A model generated the notes under the pieces. It had not been told where the DNA came from. It saw only the letters and a program-made list of their open reading frames with translations, and ran no database searches. Made by a program: the position numbers and the translations under genes. DNA of 64,000 nucleotides from Pseudalkalibacillus decolorationis (GTDB taxonomy: Bacteria; Bacillota; Bacilli; Bacillales; Fictibacillaceae): assembly GCF_024609785.1 (NCBI RefSeq), contig NZ_JANHJQ010000016.1, positions 58,966 through 122,965 of the forward strand, given 5' to 3'. This document shows positions 46,258 to 55,431 of the stretch, piece after piece; position 1 is the first letter of the stretch; each line of letters starts with the position of its first letter.

Positions 46258-46311
46258 GGAGGGGGTGAACTCGGAAGAAAAACAGGCAAAGGCTTCTATA
46301 CCTACTCATAA
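46258..46311 (+). pseudogene. 3' remnant of a 3-hydroxyacyl-CoA dehydrogenase gene
   Basis: Between the ligase and hydratase genes the sequence encodes GELGRKTGKGFYTYS followed by TAA at 46309-46311. G-x-LGRKTGKGFY-x-Y is the hallmark C-terminus of 3-hydroxybutyryl/3-hydroxyacyl-CoA dehydrogenases. The remaining ~270 residues are missing, so an internal deletion has removed this beta-oxidation gene from the operon. Confidence 0.75.
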
Positions 46312-46325
46312 AGGGAGTGATATCA

Positions 46326-47105
46326 ATGGTTATACAAAATCTCGATGTCGTGATCGAAAATAATCTCGCTTATGTGAAGATTAACAGACCTGAAGTTCGA
46401 AATGCTTTAAATAAGGAAACGTTGGATGAATTGACGATAGTCCTTGAACGGTTGGAAAGTGATGAGGAAGTAAAGTGCGTCATCCTTACGGGTGAAGGTG
46501 AAAAGTCATTTGCCGCAGGAGCAGATATTGGACAACTCGAAAACAAGACGATGCATGATGCTTTGAAGGCTGGTGGCATGCAACAGGTTTATGACTATAT
46601 TGAAGGATATAAGAAGCCGACAATCGCGATGATTAATGGATATGCGCTAGGCGGAGGTTGTGAGCTTGCGATGGCGTGTGATGTACGGATTGCCTCCCGA
46701 ACTGCAAAGATGGGGCTTCCAGAGTTAAACCTATCGATCATACCTGGGGCGGGAGGGACACAACGCTTAACCCGACTCGTCGGTAAAGGGAAAGCATTGG
46801 AATTGATTTTGACAGGGAAAATCATTTCTAGTGAAGAGGCAGCGAATATTGGGCTTATAAGTGAAGTCGTGGAATCTAGTCAATTAAAAGAAAAGACGGT
46901 CGAGGTTGCGCAACAAATCATCAGTAAAGGGCCTCTAGCAGTTATGCTTGCGAAACTCGCGGTCAATGTTGGTGCAGAAACGGATATGAAAACGGCGCTT
47001 ATCATCGAAAAGCTGTCTCAGGCCATTTTATTTTCTTCAGAAGACAAACAAGAAGGAACAAGGGCATTCCTTGAAAAACGAAAACCAGCCTTTCAGGGAA
47101 AGTAG
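46326..47105 (+). CDS. Enoyl-CoA hydratase/isomerase (crotonase family)
   Basis: 259 residues. Hydrates trans-2-enoyl-CoA. Oxyanion-hole and catalytic regions are intact: EKSFAAGADI, NGYALGGGCELAMACD and LPELNLSIIPGAGGTQRLTRLVG, with both catalytic Glu positions present. ATG 46326 fits AGGGAG (46312-46317); GTG 46317 overlaps it. It directly follows the dehydrogenase remnant in the sigma-54 unit. Confidence 0.93.
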   Translation: MVIQNLDVVIENNLAYVKINRPEVRNALNKETLDELTIVLERLESDEEVKCVILTGEGEKSFAAGADIGQLENKTMHDALKAGGMQQVYDYIEGYKKPTIAMINGYALGGGCELAMACDVRIASRTAKMGLPELNLSIIPGAGGTQRLTRLVGKGKALELILTGKIISSEEAANIGLISEVVESSQLKEKTVEVAQQIISKGPLAVMLAKLAVNVGAETDMKTALIIEKLSQAILFSSEDKQEGTRAFLEKRKPAFQGK

Positions 47106-47111
47106 TTGGAA

Positions 47112-47519
47112 ATGAAAGTAGAATACCCATATGACAGGATCCAGAAGGACTTTGAGACAAGCCCTTTCTTTAAGCTGCTTGGTTTTCGATTCGTTGAATT
47201 GACGGAAGACGAGGTCATACTTGAACTTCCTATTGAAGAAAAATTGCTTAATACAGCCGGAAACCTGCATGGTGGCGTTTATGCAACATTAATTGATAAC
47301 ATCATCGGTCTTAAGCTCAGATCTATGTATGGCCAGCCAATGATTACAGTTGATCTGAACGTTAAATATATTGCACCAATAAACCGTGGGAGGATAACTG
47401 CCAAAGCAAAGGTTTTTGGTAATGGGAGAAAAATCAAGATGGGTGAAGGGGAAGTATACGACCAGGACGGAAATCTACTGGCAAAAGGATACGGTACCTT
47501 TAAAGTGGTAAAGGGATAA
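47112..47519 (+). CDS. PaaI-type hotdog acyl-CoA thioesterase
   Basis: 135 residues, single hotdog domain with NTAGNLHGGVYATLIDNIIGLKL, the HGG...D arrangement of PaaI thioesterases. It probably releases CoA from stalled intermediates. ATG 47112 is chosen over TTG 47106. It is seven bases behind the hydratase stop and 24 before etfB. Confidence 0.85.
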   Translation: MKVEYPYDRIQKDFETSPFFKLLGFRFVELTEDEVILELPIEEKLLNTAGNLHGGVYATLIDNIIGLKLRSMYGQPMITVDLNVKYIAPINRGRITAKAKVFGNGRKIKMGEGEVYDQDGNLLAKGYGTFKVVKG

Positions 47520-47543
47520 TAATAACGGAAGGAGAATGATTAT

Positions 47544-48314
47544 ATGGACATTTACGTCCTATTAAAACGGACATTCGATACAGAAGAGAAAATTGTCATC
47601 AATGAAGGTAAGGTCAGCGATGAGGGTGTAGATTTTATTATTAACCCCTATGATGAGTTTGCTGTGGAAGAAGCGATTCTGCTTCGGGATAAGCACGGTG
47701 GTGAAGTGACGGTCGTCAGCGTCGGTAGTGAAGAAACCGAAAAAGAGCTCCGAACTGCACTTGCGATGGGGGCTGACAAAGCGGTTCTGATTAATTGTGA
47801 GGATTTGGAAGCTCAAGATCAGCATACGACGGCATCAATCCTTGCAGCCTTCTTTCAGGACAAAGATTATGATCTGATTCTTGGCGGCAATGTTTCCAAC
47901 GATAATAGCACTGGCCAAGTCGGTCCACGTTTAGCTGAACAATTAGGATTACCTTATGTGACAATGATTACAAATATTGAGGTCGATGGAAACACAGCAA
48001 CACTGAAACGGGATGTCGAAGGAGATACGGAAGTCATTGAAGCGACTCTTCCCCTTTTGGTTACAGCTCAACAAGGTCTTAATGAACCGCGTTACCCCTC
48101 TCTCCCAGGAATTATGAAAGCGAAACGAAAACCGCTTGAAGAAATCGACTATGATGACTTGGACATTGATGAAGATGAAATCGAAGCGAAGACAGAAACG
48201 ATTACGACCTTTTTGCCACCGGAAAAAGGAGCCGGAAAAATTCTTGACGGTGAACTCGAGGTACAGGTTAAAGAGCTTGTCTCGAACCTTCACCAGGAAG
48301 CAAAAATACTATAG
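47544..48314 (+). CDS. etfB: Electron transfer flavoprotein beta subunit
   Basis: 256 residues. Soluble AMP-binding half of ETF, which accepts electrons from acyl-CoA dehydrogenases. Blocks seen: INPYDEFAVEEAILLRDKHGGEVTVVSVG, ALAMGADKAVLI, QDKDYDLILGGNVSNDNSTGQVGPRLAEQLGLPYVT and the recognition loop region RYPSLPGIMKAKRKP. GGAAGGAG precedes the ATG. Its presence in the operon fits the two dehydrogenases encoded with it. Confidence 0.96.
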   Translation: MDIYVLLKRTFDTEEKIVINEGKVSDEGVDFIINPYDEFAVEEAILLRDKHGGEVTVVSVGSEETEKELRTALAMGADKAVLINCEDLEAQDQHTTASILAAFFQDKDYDLILGGNVSNDNSTGQVGPRLAEQLGLPYVTMITNIEVDGNTATLKRDVEGDTEVIEATLPLLVTAQQGLNEPRYPSLPGIMKAKRKPLEEIDYDDLDIDEDEIEAKTETITTFLPPEKGAGKILDGELEVQVKELVSNLHQEAKIL

Positions 48315-48326
48315 GGAGGAATTAGA

Positions 48327-49304
48327 ATGGGGAGAACAGTACTTACCTTTGCTGAAATACGTGAAAACGAACTACGGAATGTTTCATTTGAAGCACTTGC
48401 AGCAGCTAAAGATATTTCAGACGGGGGAGAAGTCGTTGCGGCAGTTGCCGGTTCTGATGATGATTCGCTTGCAGAAACACTTTTCCACTACGGGGCAGAT
48501 CGTGTTGTAAAAGTAGAAAATGAAATCTTAGACCACTATACGAATGATGGGTATTTCCAAGCTTATTTACAAGTTATCCAGACTGTAAAACCCGATGTTG
48601 TCATACTAGGACATACGGCACTTGGGAAAGACCTGTCCCCACGTTTAGCAGCCAGGTTTAATGCTGGACTCATTTCAGATGCAACCGATATTGAGGTCAT
48701 TGATGAGGAAGTTGTTTTTACAAGGCCGATTTATTCCGGAAAAGCGTTTGAGAAGAAAAGGGTAAAAGAAGGAACGATTTTTGCAACGATTCGTCCAAAC
48801 AATATTCAAGCACTTGACAAGGACTCCAGTCGTACAGGAGAAGTTTTAACAGAAGAGGTCGTTATTAACGATTTACGTACCGTCGTAAAGGAAGTTGTGA
48901 GAAAAGCAACTTCTGGCGTAGATTTATCCGAAGCCAAAGTGATCGTTGCTGGAGGACGTGGAATCAAGAGTGCTGAAGGTTTCAAGCCATTAGAAGAGCT
49001 TGCTGAGGAATTAGGTGCAGCAGTGGGTGCTTCCAGGGGTGCATGTGATGCGGATTATTGTGATTATTCCTTGCAGATTGGACAGACAGGAAAAGTGGTT
49101 ACCCCGGATTTATACATTGCATGCGGAATTTCAGGCGCCATTCAGCATCTTGCAGGAATGTCCAACTCTAAAGTAATTGTTGCAATCAATAAAGATCCTG
49201 AAGCGAATATATTCAATGTCGCTGATTATGGCATTGTAGGAGATCTTTTCGAAGTTGTTCCGTTGCTGACTGAAGAAATTAAGAGCTTGAAGGTTGGCGT
49301 CTGA
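48327..49304 (+). CDS. etfA: Electron transfer flavoprotein alpha subunit
   Basis: 325 residues. Carries the FAD of ETF; the C-terminal signature (DLYIACGISGAIQHLAGMSNSKVIVAINKDP... VADYGIVGDLFEVVP) is complete, and ATSGVDLSEAKVIVAGGRG marks the domain border. It passes electrons onward to an ETF:quinone oxidoreductase not seen in this window. GGGAGGA precedes the ATG, 12 bp after etfB. Confidence 0.97.
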   Translation: MGRTVLTFAEIRENELRNVSFEALAAAKDISDGGEVVAAVAGSDDDSLAETLFHYGADRVVKVENEILDHYTNDGYFQAYLQVIQTVKPDVVILGHTALGKDLSPRLAARFNAGLISDATDIEVIDEEVVFTRPIYSGKAFEKKRVKEGTIFATIRPNNIQALDKDSSRTGEVLTEEVVINDLRTVVKEVVRKATSGVDLSEAKVIVAGGRGIKSAEGFKPLEELAEELGAAVGASRGACDADYCDYSLQIGQTGKVVTPDLYIACGISGAIQHLAGMSNSKVIVAINKDPEANIFNVADYGIVGDLFEVVPLLTEEIKSLKVGV

Positions 49305-49367
49305 CACAAAACACATTATTAATTTCTAAATACCACAATGCAACTCTATCTACAGGAGGAATCTGCA

Positions 49368-50516
49368 ATGGATTTTCGTCTAGATGAAGAAATTGAATTT
49401 CTTAAAACCAATATACGCAACTTTGTTAATAATGAAGTTGAAAAAGTGGCGATGCAAATTGAAAAAGAAGATAAAATCCCAGAACGTATTATTGAATTGT
49501 CTAAGGAAATGGGGTTGTTCGGACTAAGTATCCCAGAAGAATATGGCGGACTAGGAATTGGAATGGTTGGTAAATGTGCCTTATATGAAGAACTGGGAAA
49601 AACACACAACGGGTACACGACTTTAATCGGAGCACATACCGGTATCGGAACAGTCGGTATTGTAGAGCTTGGGAATGAAGAGCAGAAGCAGAAGTACCTC
49701 CCTGACATGGCAAGTGGAAACAAAATTGGAGCGTTTGCATTAACCGAGCCTGAAGCGGGTTCCAATGCATCCAACCTCAAAACCACCGCAGTGAAAAGGG
49801 GAGATACGTATATTCTCAATGGCACAAAGCATTACATTACAAATGCGATTGAAGCCGATGTATTCACAGTTATGGCCGTCACGGATCCATCTAAAGGGGC
49901 AAAAGGGATCACTTCTTTTATTGTTGAAAAAAGTTTTCCTGGCTTTCAGGTTGGGGCGGTGGAGGAAAAGATGGGATTAAAGGGTTCTCACTCTGCTGAA
50001 TTGATTTTCGAGGATTGTGAAGTACCGGAAGAAAATGTTCTTGGTGAAGTAGGCAAAGGATACATGAATGCCCTGAAAATATTAGCGAACGGTCGTGCAG
50101 GTCTTGCAGCACGGAATCTCGGCTCATGCCAAAAACTGCTTGATATGTGCATGGAATATGTCCAAGAAAGAGTACAGTTCGGTGTACCGATTATCGAACA
50201 TCAAGCAGTTGCCCATATGGTAGCGGAAATAGGAGTTGAAATCGAAGCACTGCGATCCTTTACGTATCGGATCGCGTGGAAGGTGGATCAAGGAGAAAAA
50301 GTCATTAAGGAAGCTGCGATGTTAAAGTTGTATGGTTCTGAGGTGTATAACCGTGTTGCTGACAAGGCGCTTCAAGTGCATGGCGGGGTTGGATATATTT
50401 CAGATTATCCGATTGAAAGATATTATCGAGACGCGAGGATTACGAGAATCTATGAGGGTACATCCGAAATCCAAAAAAATATCATCGCAAGCCAGCTTCG
50501 GAAAGAATACAGCTAG
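49368..50516 (+). CDS. Acyl-CoA dehydrogenase (second)
   Basis: 382 residues, a clear paralogue of the product of 40353 (shared IPEEYGG-G, AHTGIGTVGIVEL and ISDYPIERYYRDARI blocks). FALTEPEAGSNASNL replaces the usual EPGAGSD, and the catalytic base is E363 in RIYEGTSEIQ. ATG 49368 follows AGGAGGA; the frame upstream to 49338 is not used. Two similar dehydrogenases in one operon suggest that two successive oxidations, or two chain types, are handled. Confidence 0.93.
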   Translation: MDFRLDEEIEFLKTNIRNFVNNEVEKVAMQIEKEDKIPERIIELSKEMGLFGLSIPEEYGGLGIGMVGKCALYEELGKTHNGYTTLIGAHTGIGTVGIVELGNEEQKQKYLPDMASGNKIGAFALTEPEAGSNASNLKTTAVKRGDTYILNGTKHYITNAIEADVFTVMAVTDPSKGAKGITSFIVEKSFPGFQVGAVEEKMGLKGSHSAELIFEDCEVPEENVLGEVGKGYMNALKILANGRAGLAARNLGSCQKLLDMCMEYVQERVQFGVPIIEHQAVAHMVAEIGVEIEALRSFTYRIAWKVDQGEKVIKEAAMLKLYGSEVYNRVADKALQVHGGVGYISDYPIERYYRDARITRIYEGTSEIQKNIIASQLRKEYS

Positions 50517-50549
50517 TTTTTGTAAATCAAATAGTCGGGGTGGAACGTA

Positions 50550-51734
50550 ATGAATGAAAACATTGTAATAGTAGAGGCGGTCCGGACACCTGTCGGAAAA
50601 TATGGTGGAGGTTTAAAAGACTTCAATTCTGGTGACCTAGCTTCCATTGCCATTAAAGAGGCAATCAATAGGGTAGGGGTCTCTCCTGAACAGGTTGACG
50701 AAGTGATTTTAGGAGAAGTTCGGCAAACAACTGAATCTTCCAATGTGGCAAGAGTTGCAGCTTTAAGTGCTGGCGTACCTGAAACATCTCCGGCTTTCAC
50801 GATCAATCGCCTGTGTGCATCAGGTATGCAAGCCGTTGCCTCTGGTATCCAGCAGATTGTATCCAATCAAGCAAACATTGTAATCGCAGGTGGAACCGAA
50901 AGCTTAAGTAATGCACCGGTTTATATTCGTAATAGCCATTTTGGTGGCGATCGTACTCGATTAGTTGATTCAAATCTTGAAGTAGGTCAACAACCGATTG
51001 AAATGTATGGTAAGAACCTCGGAATGGGTATGACAGCTGAGAATGTCGCTGAAAAGTACGAGATTTCAAGAGAAGATCAAGATGCATTTGCAATTGAAAG
51101 TCAGACACGAGCTTTTACAGCAATAAAAAATGGAACGTTTAAAGAGGAAATCGTTCCGGTTACCATCAACCAAAAAAAGAACACATTCGAATTTGATACG
51201 GATGAACATCCTAGACCGAATACCTCATTAGAAAAACTTTCTCAACTAAAACCTGTGTTTAAAGCAGATGGTACCGTAACTGCTGGGAATGCATGTGGCC
51301 GGAATGACGGAGCAGTCGCTTTAGTATTGATGACTGAAGAGAAAGCAAAGGAATTAAGTCTTAACCCCCTCGCTAGAATCGTTGACTGGGCAACTGCCGG
51401 TGTCGATCCGAGAGTCATGGGGATTGGTCCTGTACCTGCCGTCAGTAAACTACTAAATCGTACGGGTCATAAGCTAGATGAGATCGGCTTGGTTGAACTA
51501 AATGAAGCTTTTGCATCCCAATCACTTGCTGTCATTAGAGAACTGGGGCTTGATCAAGAAAAGGTGAATGTCAACGGTGGGGCAATTGCTCTCGGGCATC
51601 CATTAGGAGCAACGGGAGCTCGCTTATTGACATCATTGATTTATGAAATGAAACGCCGCGATGAAAAGAATGGGATTGCAACCCTTTGTGTAGGAGGAGG
51701 ACAAGGGATGGCTATGATGGTAGAAAGATTGTAA
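50550..51734 (+). CDS. Acetyl-CoA acyltransferase (thiolase)
   Basis: 394 residues. Nucleophile C89 in [11 protein letters not shown], and the His and second Cys in [20 protein letters not shown] and [11 protein letters not shown]. It cleaves 3-ketoacyl-CoA with CoA, or condenses acetyl-CoA. It is the last gene of the sigma-54 unit. A relative lies at 58408. Since a 3-hydroxyacyl-CoA dehydrogenase is lacking here (see the remnant at 46258), the SDR enzymes of the second unit may supply the oxidation step before it. Confidence 0.94.
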   Translation: MNENIVIVEAVRTPVGKYGGGLKDFNSGDLASIAIKEAINRVGVSPEQVDEVILGEVRQTTESSNVARVAALSAGVPETSPAFTINRLCASGMQAVASGIQQIVSNQANIVIAGGTESLSNAPVYIRNSHFGGDRTRLVDSNLEVGQQPIEMYGKNLGMGMTAENVAEKYEISREDQDAFAIESQTRAFTAIKNGTFKEEIVPVTINQKKNTFEFDTDEHPRPNTSLEKLSQLKPVFKADGTVTAGNACGRNDGAVALVLMTEEKAKELSLNPLARIVDWATAGVDPRVMGIGPVPAVSKLLNRTGHKLDEIGLVELNEAFASQSLAVIRELGLDQEKVNVNGGAIALGHPLGATGARLLTSLIYEMKRRDEKNGIATLCVGGGQGMAMMVERL

Positions 51735-51790
51735 AATTTAATTTAGGGGTTGTATTTTCTGAACTTTCAAAATATGATAGTAATATAACC

Positions 51791-51806
51791 TACTAACCGG
51801 TTGGTA
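51791..51806. promoter_or_regulatory. TetR-type operator A
   Basis: TACTAACCGGTTGGTA: seven-base arms with one mismatch around CG. The same layout (TACTAAC-N2-GTTAGTA) recurs at 60554-60569. It probably binds the TetR protein encoded at 59887. Confidence 0.55.
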
Positions 51807-51832
51807 TGTAAAATATGAAAGTAAAAGTGCGT

Positions 51833-52038
51833 GTTCAAAAAGGAGGACAAAAAGAGCCGAAATTTCTGAAGTTCAACTAAAATCGTCACTTCCTGTGACA
51901 ACGTTGAACTGACTCACATCCTGTGAGCCCGAGGCGTGAAAATCTCGAGGACCGAAAACGTATACTATTAATACGTGAGGACCGGAGAGATCAAACAACG
52001 AAGAAATTCGACAGCTATTTTTACCGGACTTTTTGAAC
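51833..52038 (-). repeat. R2 MITE-like element, copy B
   Basis: 206 bp with inverted termini GTTCAAAAAG / CTTTTTGAAC. Read in reverse it shows TCCGGTCCTCACGTATTAAT and ACGTTTTCGGTCCTCGAG, as in copy A, plus an additional segment with ACAGGATGTGAGTCAGTTCA that copy C retains. Confidence 0.8.
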
Positions 52039-52102
52039 AACCTCTAAAATGATTGAACAGAAGCTATTGTCCTAAAATCATTAAAAGAATGGGGATAGTT
52101 CG

Positions 52103-53272
52103 ATGCATTTACGTCTGACAGATGAGCAAAAAATGGTACAAAAAACAATAAGGAAATTTGTAGAAAAGGAACTAATGCCACTAGAAAATAACGTGTTACG
52201 AAATGAGAGAGAAGGGAAACCGAGTCTTGATCAAGGAAAAATGAAGGAGCTACAGCTAAAGGCAAAGGAAGCTGGATTTTGGGGGATCAATACACCAGAA
52301 GAATATGGTGGTGCTGATCTGGGGCAAATGATGCTCGCTATCGTACAAATGGAAGTTGCCAAGACATTTGTACCGTTTCAGTTTGGAGGTTCTGCTGATA
52401 ACATCTTGTATTACGGAAATAAGCAACAGAAGGACACCTATTTATATCCGACGATCAATGGTGAGAAAAAATCTTGTTTTGCGATGACTGAGCCTGGAGC
52501 AGGATCCGATACGAGGAATATTAGGATGACCGCCGTAGAGGATGGTGGTGAATGGGTTTTAAATGGAGAAAAGACCTTTATTACAGGCGGAAACGAAGCA
52601 GACTTTGTCATGGTTATTGCGATCACTGATAAGGAATTACATCAAACTTCTTCTGGTCGGAAAGGGGTAACGTGTTTCATCGTGGACCGATCGATGGGAT
52701 GGAAATCCGAATACATCCATACGATGGGAGAATGGGGTCCTGCAAGCTTGATTTTTGAAAATGTACGGGTTCCCAAGGAAAATATCTTAGGTGAAGTAAA
52801 TGGTGGATATAACCTTGGACTGGAGTGGATTGGTTTTGCAAGATGGATTGTTGGAGCTCGAGCAGTAGGTGCTGCTGAACGATTATTGAAGATGGCCGTC
52901 GATTATGCCAATGAACGTGAGACATTCGGAAAACCAATTGCGACCCGACAAGCCATCCAATGGCAGATAGCTGATTCCGCCGTCGAAATTGAGGCGGCAA
53001 AATGGCTTGTCCTTAACGCTGCTTTTACATTAGACCAAGGTGAAGACAACCGTCATGCAGCATCTATGGCGAAATTATACGGTTCCAATATGGGTAATCG
53101 AGTGGTCGATCGAGTCTTACAAATTCATGGAGGAATGGGCTACACGAGGGAATTGCCTATTGAACGTTGGTATCGTGAAGCCAGATTGTGGAGAATTTAC
53201 GATGGTACGGATGAAATCCAGCGGTTGATCATCTCTAGGAACTTATTAAAAGGACACGTAAAAATAGGCTGA
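52103..53272 (+). CDS. Acyl-CoA dehydrogenase (third)
   Basis: 389 residues. FAMTEPGAGSDTRNIRMTAV and QIHGGMGYTRELPIERWYREARLW are normal, but the position of the usual catalytic Glu is D367 (RIYDGTDEIQ), as in some subgroups acting on unusual or hydroxylated substrates. A Glu elsewhere may take over, or Asp itself may serve. It is the first gene after operator A and likely opens the TetR-controlled unit. Confidence 0.88.
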   Translation: MHLRLTDEQKMVQKTIRKFVEKELMPLENNVLRNEREGKPSLDQGKMKELQLKAKEAGFWGINTPEEYGGADLGQMMLAIVQMEVAKTFVPFQFGGSADNILYYGNKQQKDTYLYPTINGEKKSCFAMTEPGAGSDTRNIRMTAVEDGGEWVLNGEKTFITGGNEADFVMVIAITDKELHQTSSGRKGVTCFIVDRSMGWKSEYIHTMGEWGPASLIFENVRVPKENILGEVNGGYNLGLEWIGFARWIVGARAVGAAERLLKMAVDYANERETFGKPIATRQAIQWQIADSAVEIEAAKWLVLNAAFTLDQGEDNRHAASMAKLYGSNMGNRVVDRVLQIHGGMGYTRELPIERWYREARLWRIYDGTDEIQRLIISRNLLKGHVKIG

Positions 53273-53279
53273 ATAGCAT

Positions 53280-53420
53280 AATCTATTAAATATATACGAG
53301 TCTGATAGTTACAGATTGGATAGTACCGAAATTAGGCTCAAACACCGAAGTTTAGGGTCCAAGCGCTGAATAAAGCAAGTTTAGGACCAATAACGCGGAT
53401 CCAGTGCTCATATAAAACAG
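53280..53420. repeat. Degenerate short tandem repeat
   Basis: About 53320-53410: imperfect repeats of the type GAAGTTTAGGGTCCAAGCGC / AAGTTTAGGACCAATAACGC, period about 30 bp. Intergenic repeats of this style are frequent in Bacillaceae. Confidence 0.5.
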
Positions 53421-53439
53421 GGAAGAGGTGAAAGACTTA

Positions 53440-54486
53440 ATGAAAGCACTCGTTTTGGAAGAACAAGCAAAGCCGATGGTAGTCCGTGAAATGCCAGATC
53501 CTCAGTGTAGTGCTGATGGTATCATTCTTCGTGTCGAGGCAAATGGGGTATGCAGAAGTGACTGGCATGCATGGATGGGTGATTGGGATTGGTTAAAGCT
53601 TCCCCTTCCGCATGTTCTTGGACATGAATTCTCCGGCGTAATTGAGGAGACGGGTAAGCATGTTAAGCAATTTCAAAAGGGTGACCGTGTGATTGTCCCA
53701 TTTACACTTGGGGATGGTAGTTGCCCTTATTGCCAAAGTGGTCATCATAACGTCTGTGAAAATATCCAAATGCCTGGTTTTACTTCTTGGGGAGGATTTG
53801 GTCAGTACACACATGTCCCTAATGCTGATGTTAACCTGACAACGCTTCCTGAAACGATCGATTTTACGGTGGCAGCAGGGATGGGATGCCGCTTTATGAC
53901 TGCCTTCCATGGAATAACTGGTCAAGCAAATGTTAGACCGGGAGAATGGGTTGCCATTCATGGATGCGGTGGAGTAGGATTATCAGCTGTTCAAATTGCC
54001 GATGCAATAGGGGCTAATGTCATTGCTATAGACATTGATGATGAGAAGCTTTCGTTTGCCCGTACAGTAGGTGCTGTAGTGACCGTTAATGCAAAATATG
54101 AAAACCCAGTCCAAGCAATCAAAGAAATAACAAAAGGGGGTGCCGATGTTTCCGTCGATGCACTTGGTATCACCCAAACCTGCCAGGCTTCGTTACTGAG
54201 TCTGAAAAAGCGGGGGAGGCATCTTCAGCTCGGGTTAACAACAAAAGACGAAGCGGGTATGATCCCGATTCCAATTGATCTGATTGTTCAGTCTGAAATC
54301 CAACTTGTCGGCTCACTCGGTATGCCTCCTTCCAAGTATCCAACTATGCTAAGAATGGTCGAAACAGGGAAGCTGAACCCAGAAGCGCTCATCACCGATA
54401 AGATCTCATTAGAAGGGGCACCTGGTGTATTCGAACAAATGAGCAATTTTCAAAACATTGGTGTGACAGTTGTGAATAAATGGTAG
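53440..54486 (+). CDS. Zinc-dependent alcohol dehydrogenase
   Basis: 348 residues, MDR superfamily. Catalytic zinc: Cys in ANGVCRSDWH and His in VLGHEFSGVI. Structural zinc lobe is GDGSCPYCQSGHHNVCE, where the first of the usual four Cys is Asp. Cofactor motif HGCGGVGLSAVQIA, and an acidic residue in IAIDIDDEKL favouring NAD. ATG 53440 with GAAGAGGTG is the start. In this unit it could oxidise a hydroxyl group or reduce a ketone on the substrate. Confidence 0.9.
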   Translation: MKALVLEEQAKPMVVREMPDPQCSADGIILRVEANGVCRSDWHAWMGDWDWLKLPLPHVLGHEFSGVIEETGKHVKQFQKGDRVIVPFTLGDGSCPYCQSGHHNVCENIQMPGFTSWGGFGQYTHVPNADVNLTTLPETIDFTVAAGMGCRFMTAFHGITGQANVRPGEWVAIHGCGGVGLSAVQIADAIGANVIAIDIDDEKLSFARTVGAVVTVNAKYENPVQAIKEITKGGADVSVDALGITQTCQASLLSLKKRGRHLQLGLTTKDEAGMIPIPIDLIVQSEIQLVGSLGMPPSKYPTMLRMVETGKLNPEALITDKISLEGAPGVFEQMSNFQNIGVTVVNKW

Positions 54487-54532
54487 TGTACGGGTTTTGC
54501 CGGTTGAATTTTAAAGAATGGAGGAATTACAT

Positions 54533-55297
54533 ATGACAGGGAGATTTGATGGAAGGGTTGCTTTTGTAACAGGAGGGAGCCGCGGGATTGGAAAAAGTAT
54601 CGTTCAAGGTTTTGCAGAGGAAGGTGCTAAAGTAGCGATTATTGATGTCAATGAAGAAGCGTTAAGTGAAACGACGAACGAATTCAAAGAAAAAGGATTC
54701 GAGGTCTATCAAAAGGTTGCCGATGTCGTAGATGCCCAGCAAGTTAAAATGGCCATGAAGGAAGTTGTTGATACGTTCGGGTCAATTGATATTCTTGTTA
54801 ATAATGCCGGGGTCATCCGGGATAATATGCTATTTAAAATGACTGATTCAGATTGGGACACTGTCATGGGGGTTCATCTGAAAGGTTCTTTCAATGCTGC
54901 TCGTGAAGCCCAAAAGTATATGGTTGAAAATAAATATGGCCGTATCATTAACATCTCTTCGACGTCTGCATTAGGGAATCGGGGTCAGGCGAATTACGCA
55001 ACGGCAAAAGCTGGATTACAGGGATTCACAAAAACGCTCGCAATTGAACTAGGCAGATATGGTATTACAGTAAATGCAGTTGCCCCAGGGTTCATTGAAA
55101 CGGAAATGACGAAACAAACAGCTGCTCGAATCGGGATTTCATTTGAAGATCTAATTAAAGCAAGCGTCAGCAATATTCCAGTAGGAAGAAGTGGAAAGCC
55201 TGAGGATATAGCTAATGCAGTCGCCTTTTATGCTGATGAAAAGTCGTCCTTTGTGAACGGTCAAATTATATATGTAGCCGGTGGTCCTAAAGACTAA
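54533..55297 (+). CDS. SDR family oxidoreductase (FabG-like), first
   Basis: 254 residues, NAD(P)-dependent. TGGSRGIGKS cofactor motif, NNAGVIRDN, and the catalytic Tyr/Lys in NYATAKAGLQGFTK with Ser in ISSTSALG. It may act as the 3-hydroxyacyl-CoA dehydrogenase that the first unit has lost. ATG 54533 after GGAGGA. Confidence 0.9.
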   Translation: MTGRFDGRVAFVTGGSRGIGKSIVQGFAEEGAKVAIIDVNEEALSETTNEFKEKGFEVYQKVADVVDAQQVKMAMKEVVDTFGSIDILVNNAGVIRDNMLFKMTDSDWDTVMGVHLKGSFNAAREAQKYMVENKYGRIINISSTSALGNRGQANYATAKAGLQGFTKTLAIELGRYGITVNAVAPGFIETEMTKQTAARIGISFEDLIKASVSNIPVGRSGKPEDIANAVAFYADEKSSFVNGQIIYVAGGPKD

Positions 55298-55308
55298 ATT
55301 TTATAGGT

Positions 55309-55400
55309 TGTTCGAAAAGTCCGGAGGCTAACAGGATGTTAGTCAGTTCAATGTTACCATAGGACGTGGTGGGTTTAATCGAACTTCTTCGTTCCTTGGA
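55309..55400 (+). repeat. R2 MITE-like element, copy C (internally deleted)
   Basis: Starts GTTGTTCGAAAAGTCCGG like the left end of copy B (reverse), then jumps to ACAGGATGTTAGTCAGTTCA and CGAACTTCTTCGTT. The central block and the right terminus are missing. Confidence 0.65.
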
Positions 55401-55431
55401 TGTTCAAATATTTACAGCGAGGTGATAATCG

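Larger units (their letters stand above)
51735..52102. other. Regulatory gap between the two catabolic units
   Basis: 368 bp holding the palindrome at 51791-51806 and the R2 element at 51833-52038. No terminator with a T run was seen after the thiolase gene, so read-through from the first unit is possible. Confidence 0.45.

Noticed and set aside
48136..48510. 124-codon frame bridging etfB and etfA
   Set aside because: It overlaps both ETF genes in another frame and has Lys/Arg-rich composition typical of a shadow frame.
49346..49825. 159-codon antisense reading frame over the second acyl-CoA dehydrogenase
   Set aside because: Shadow of a conserved coding region; its sequence has no family features.
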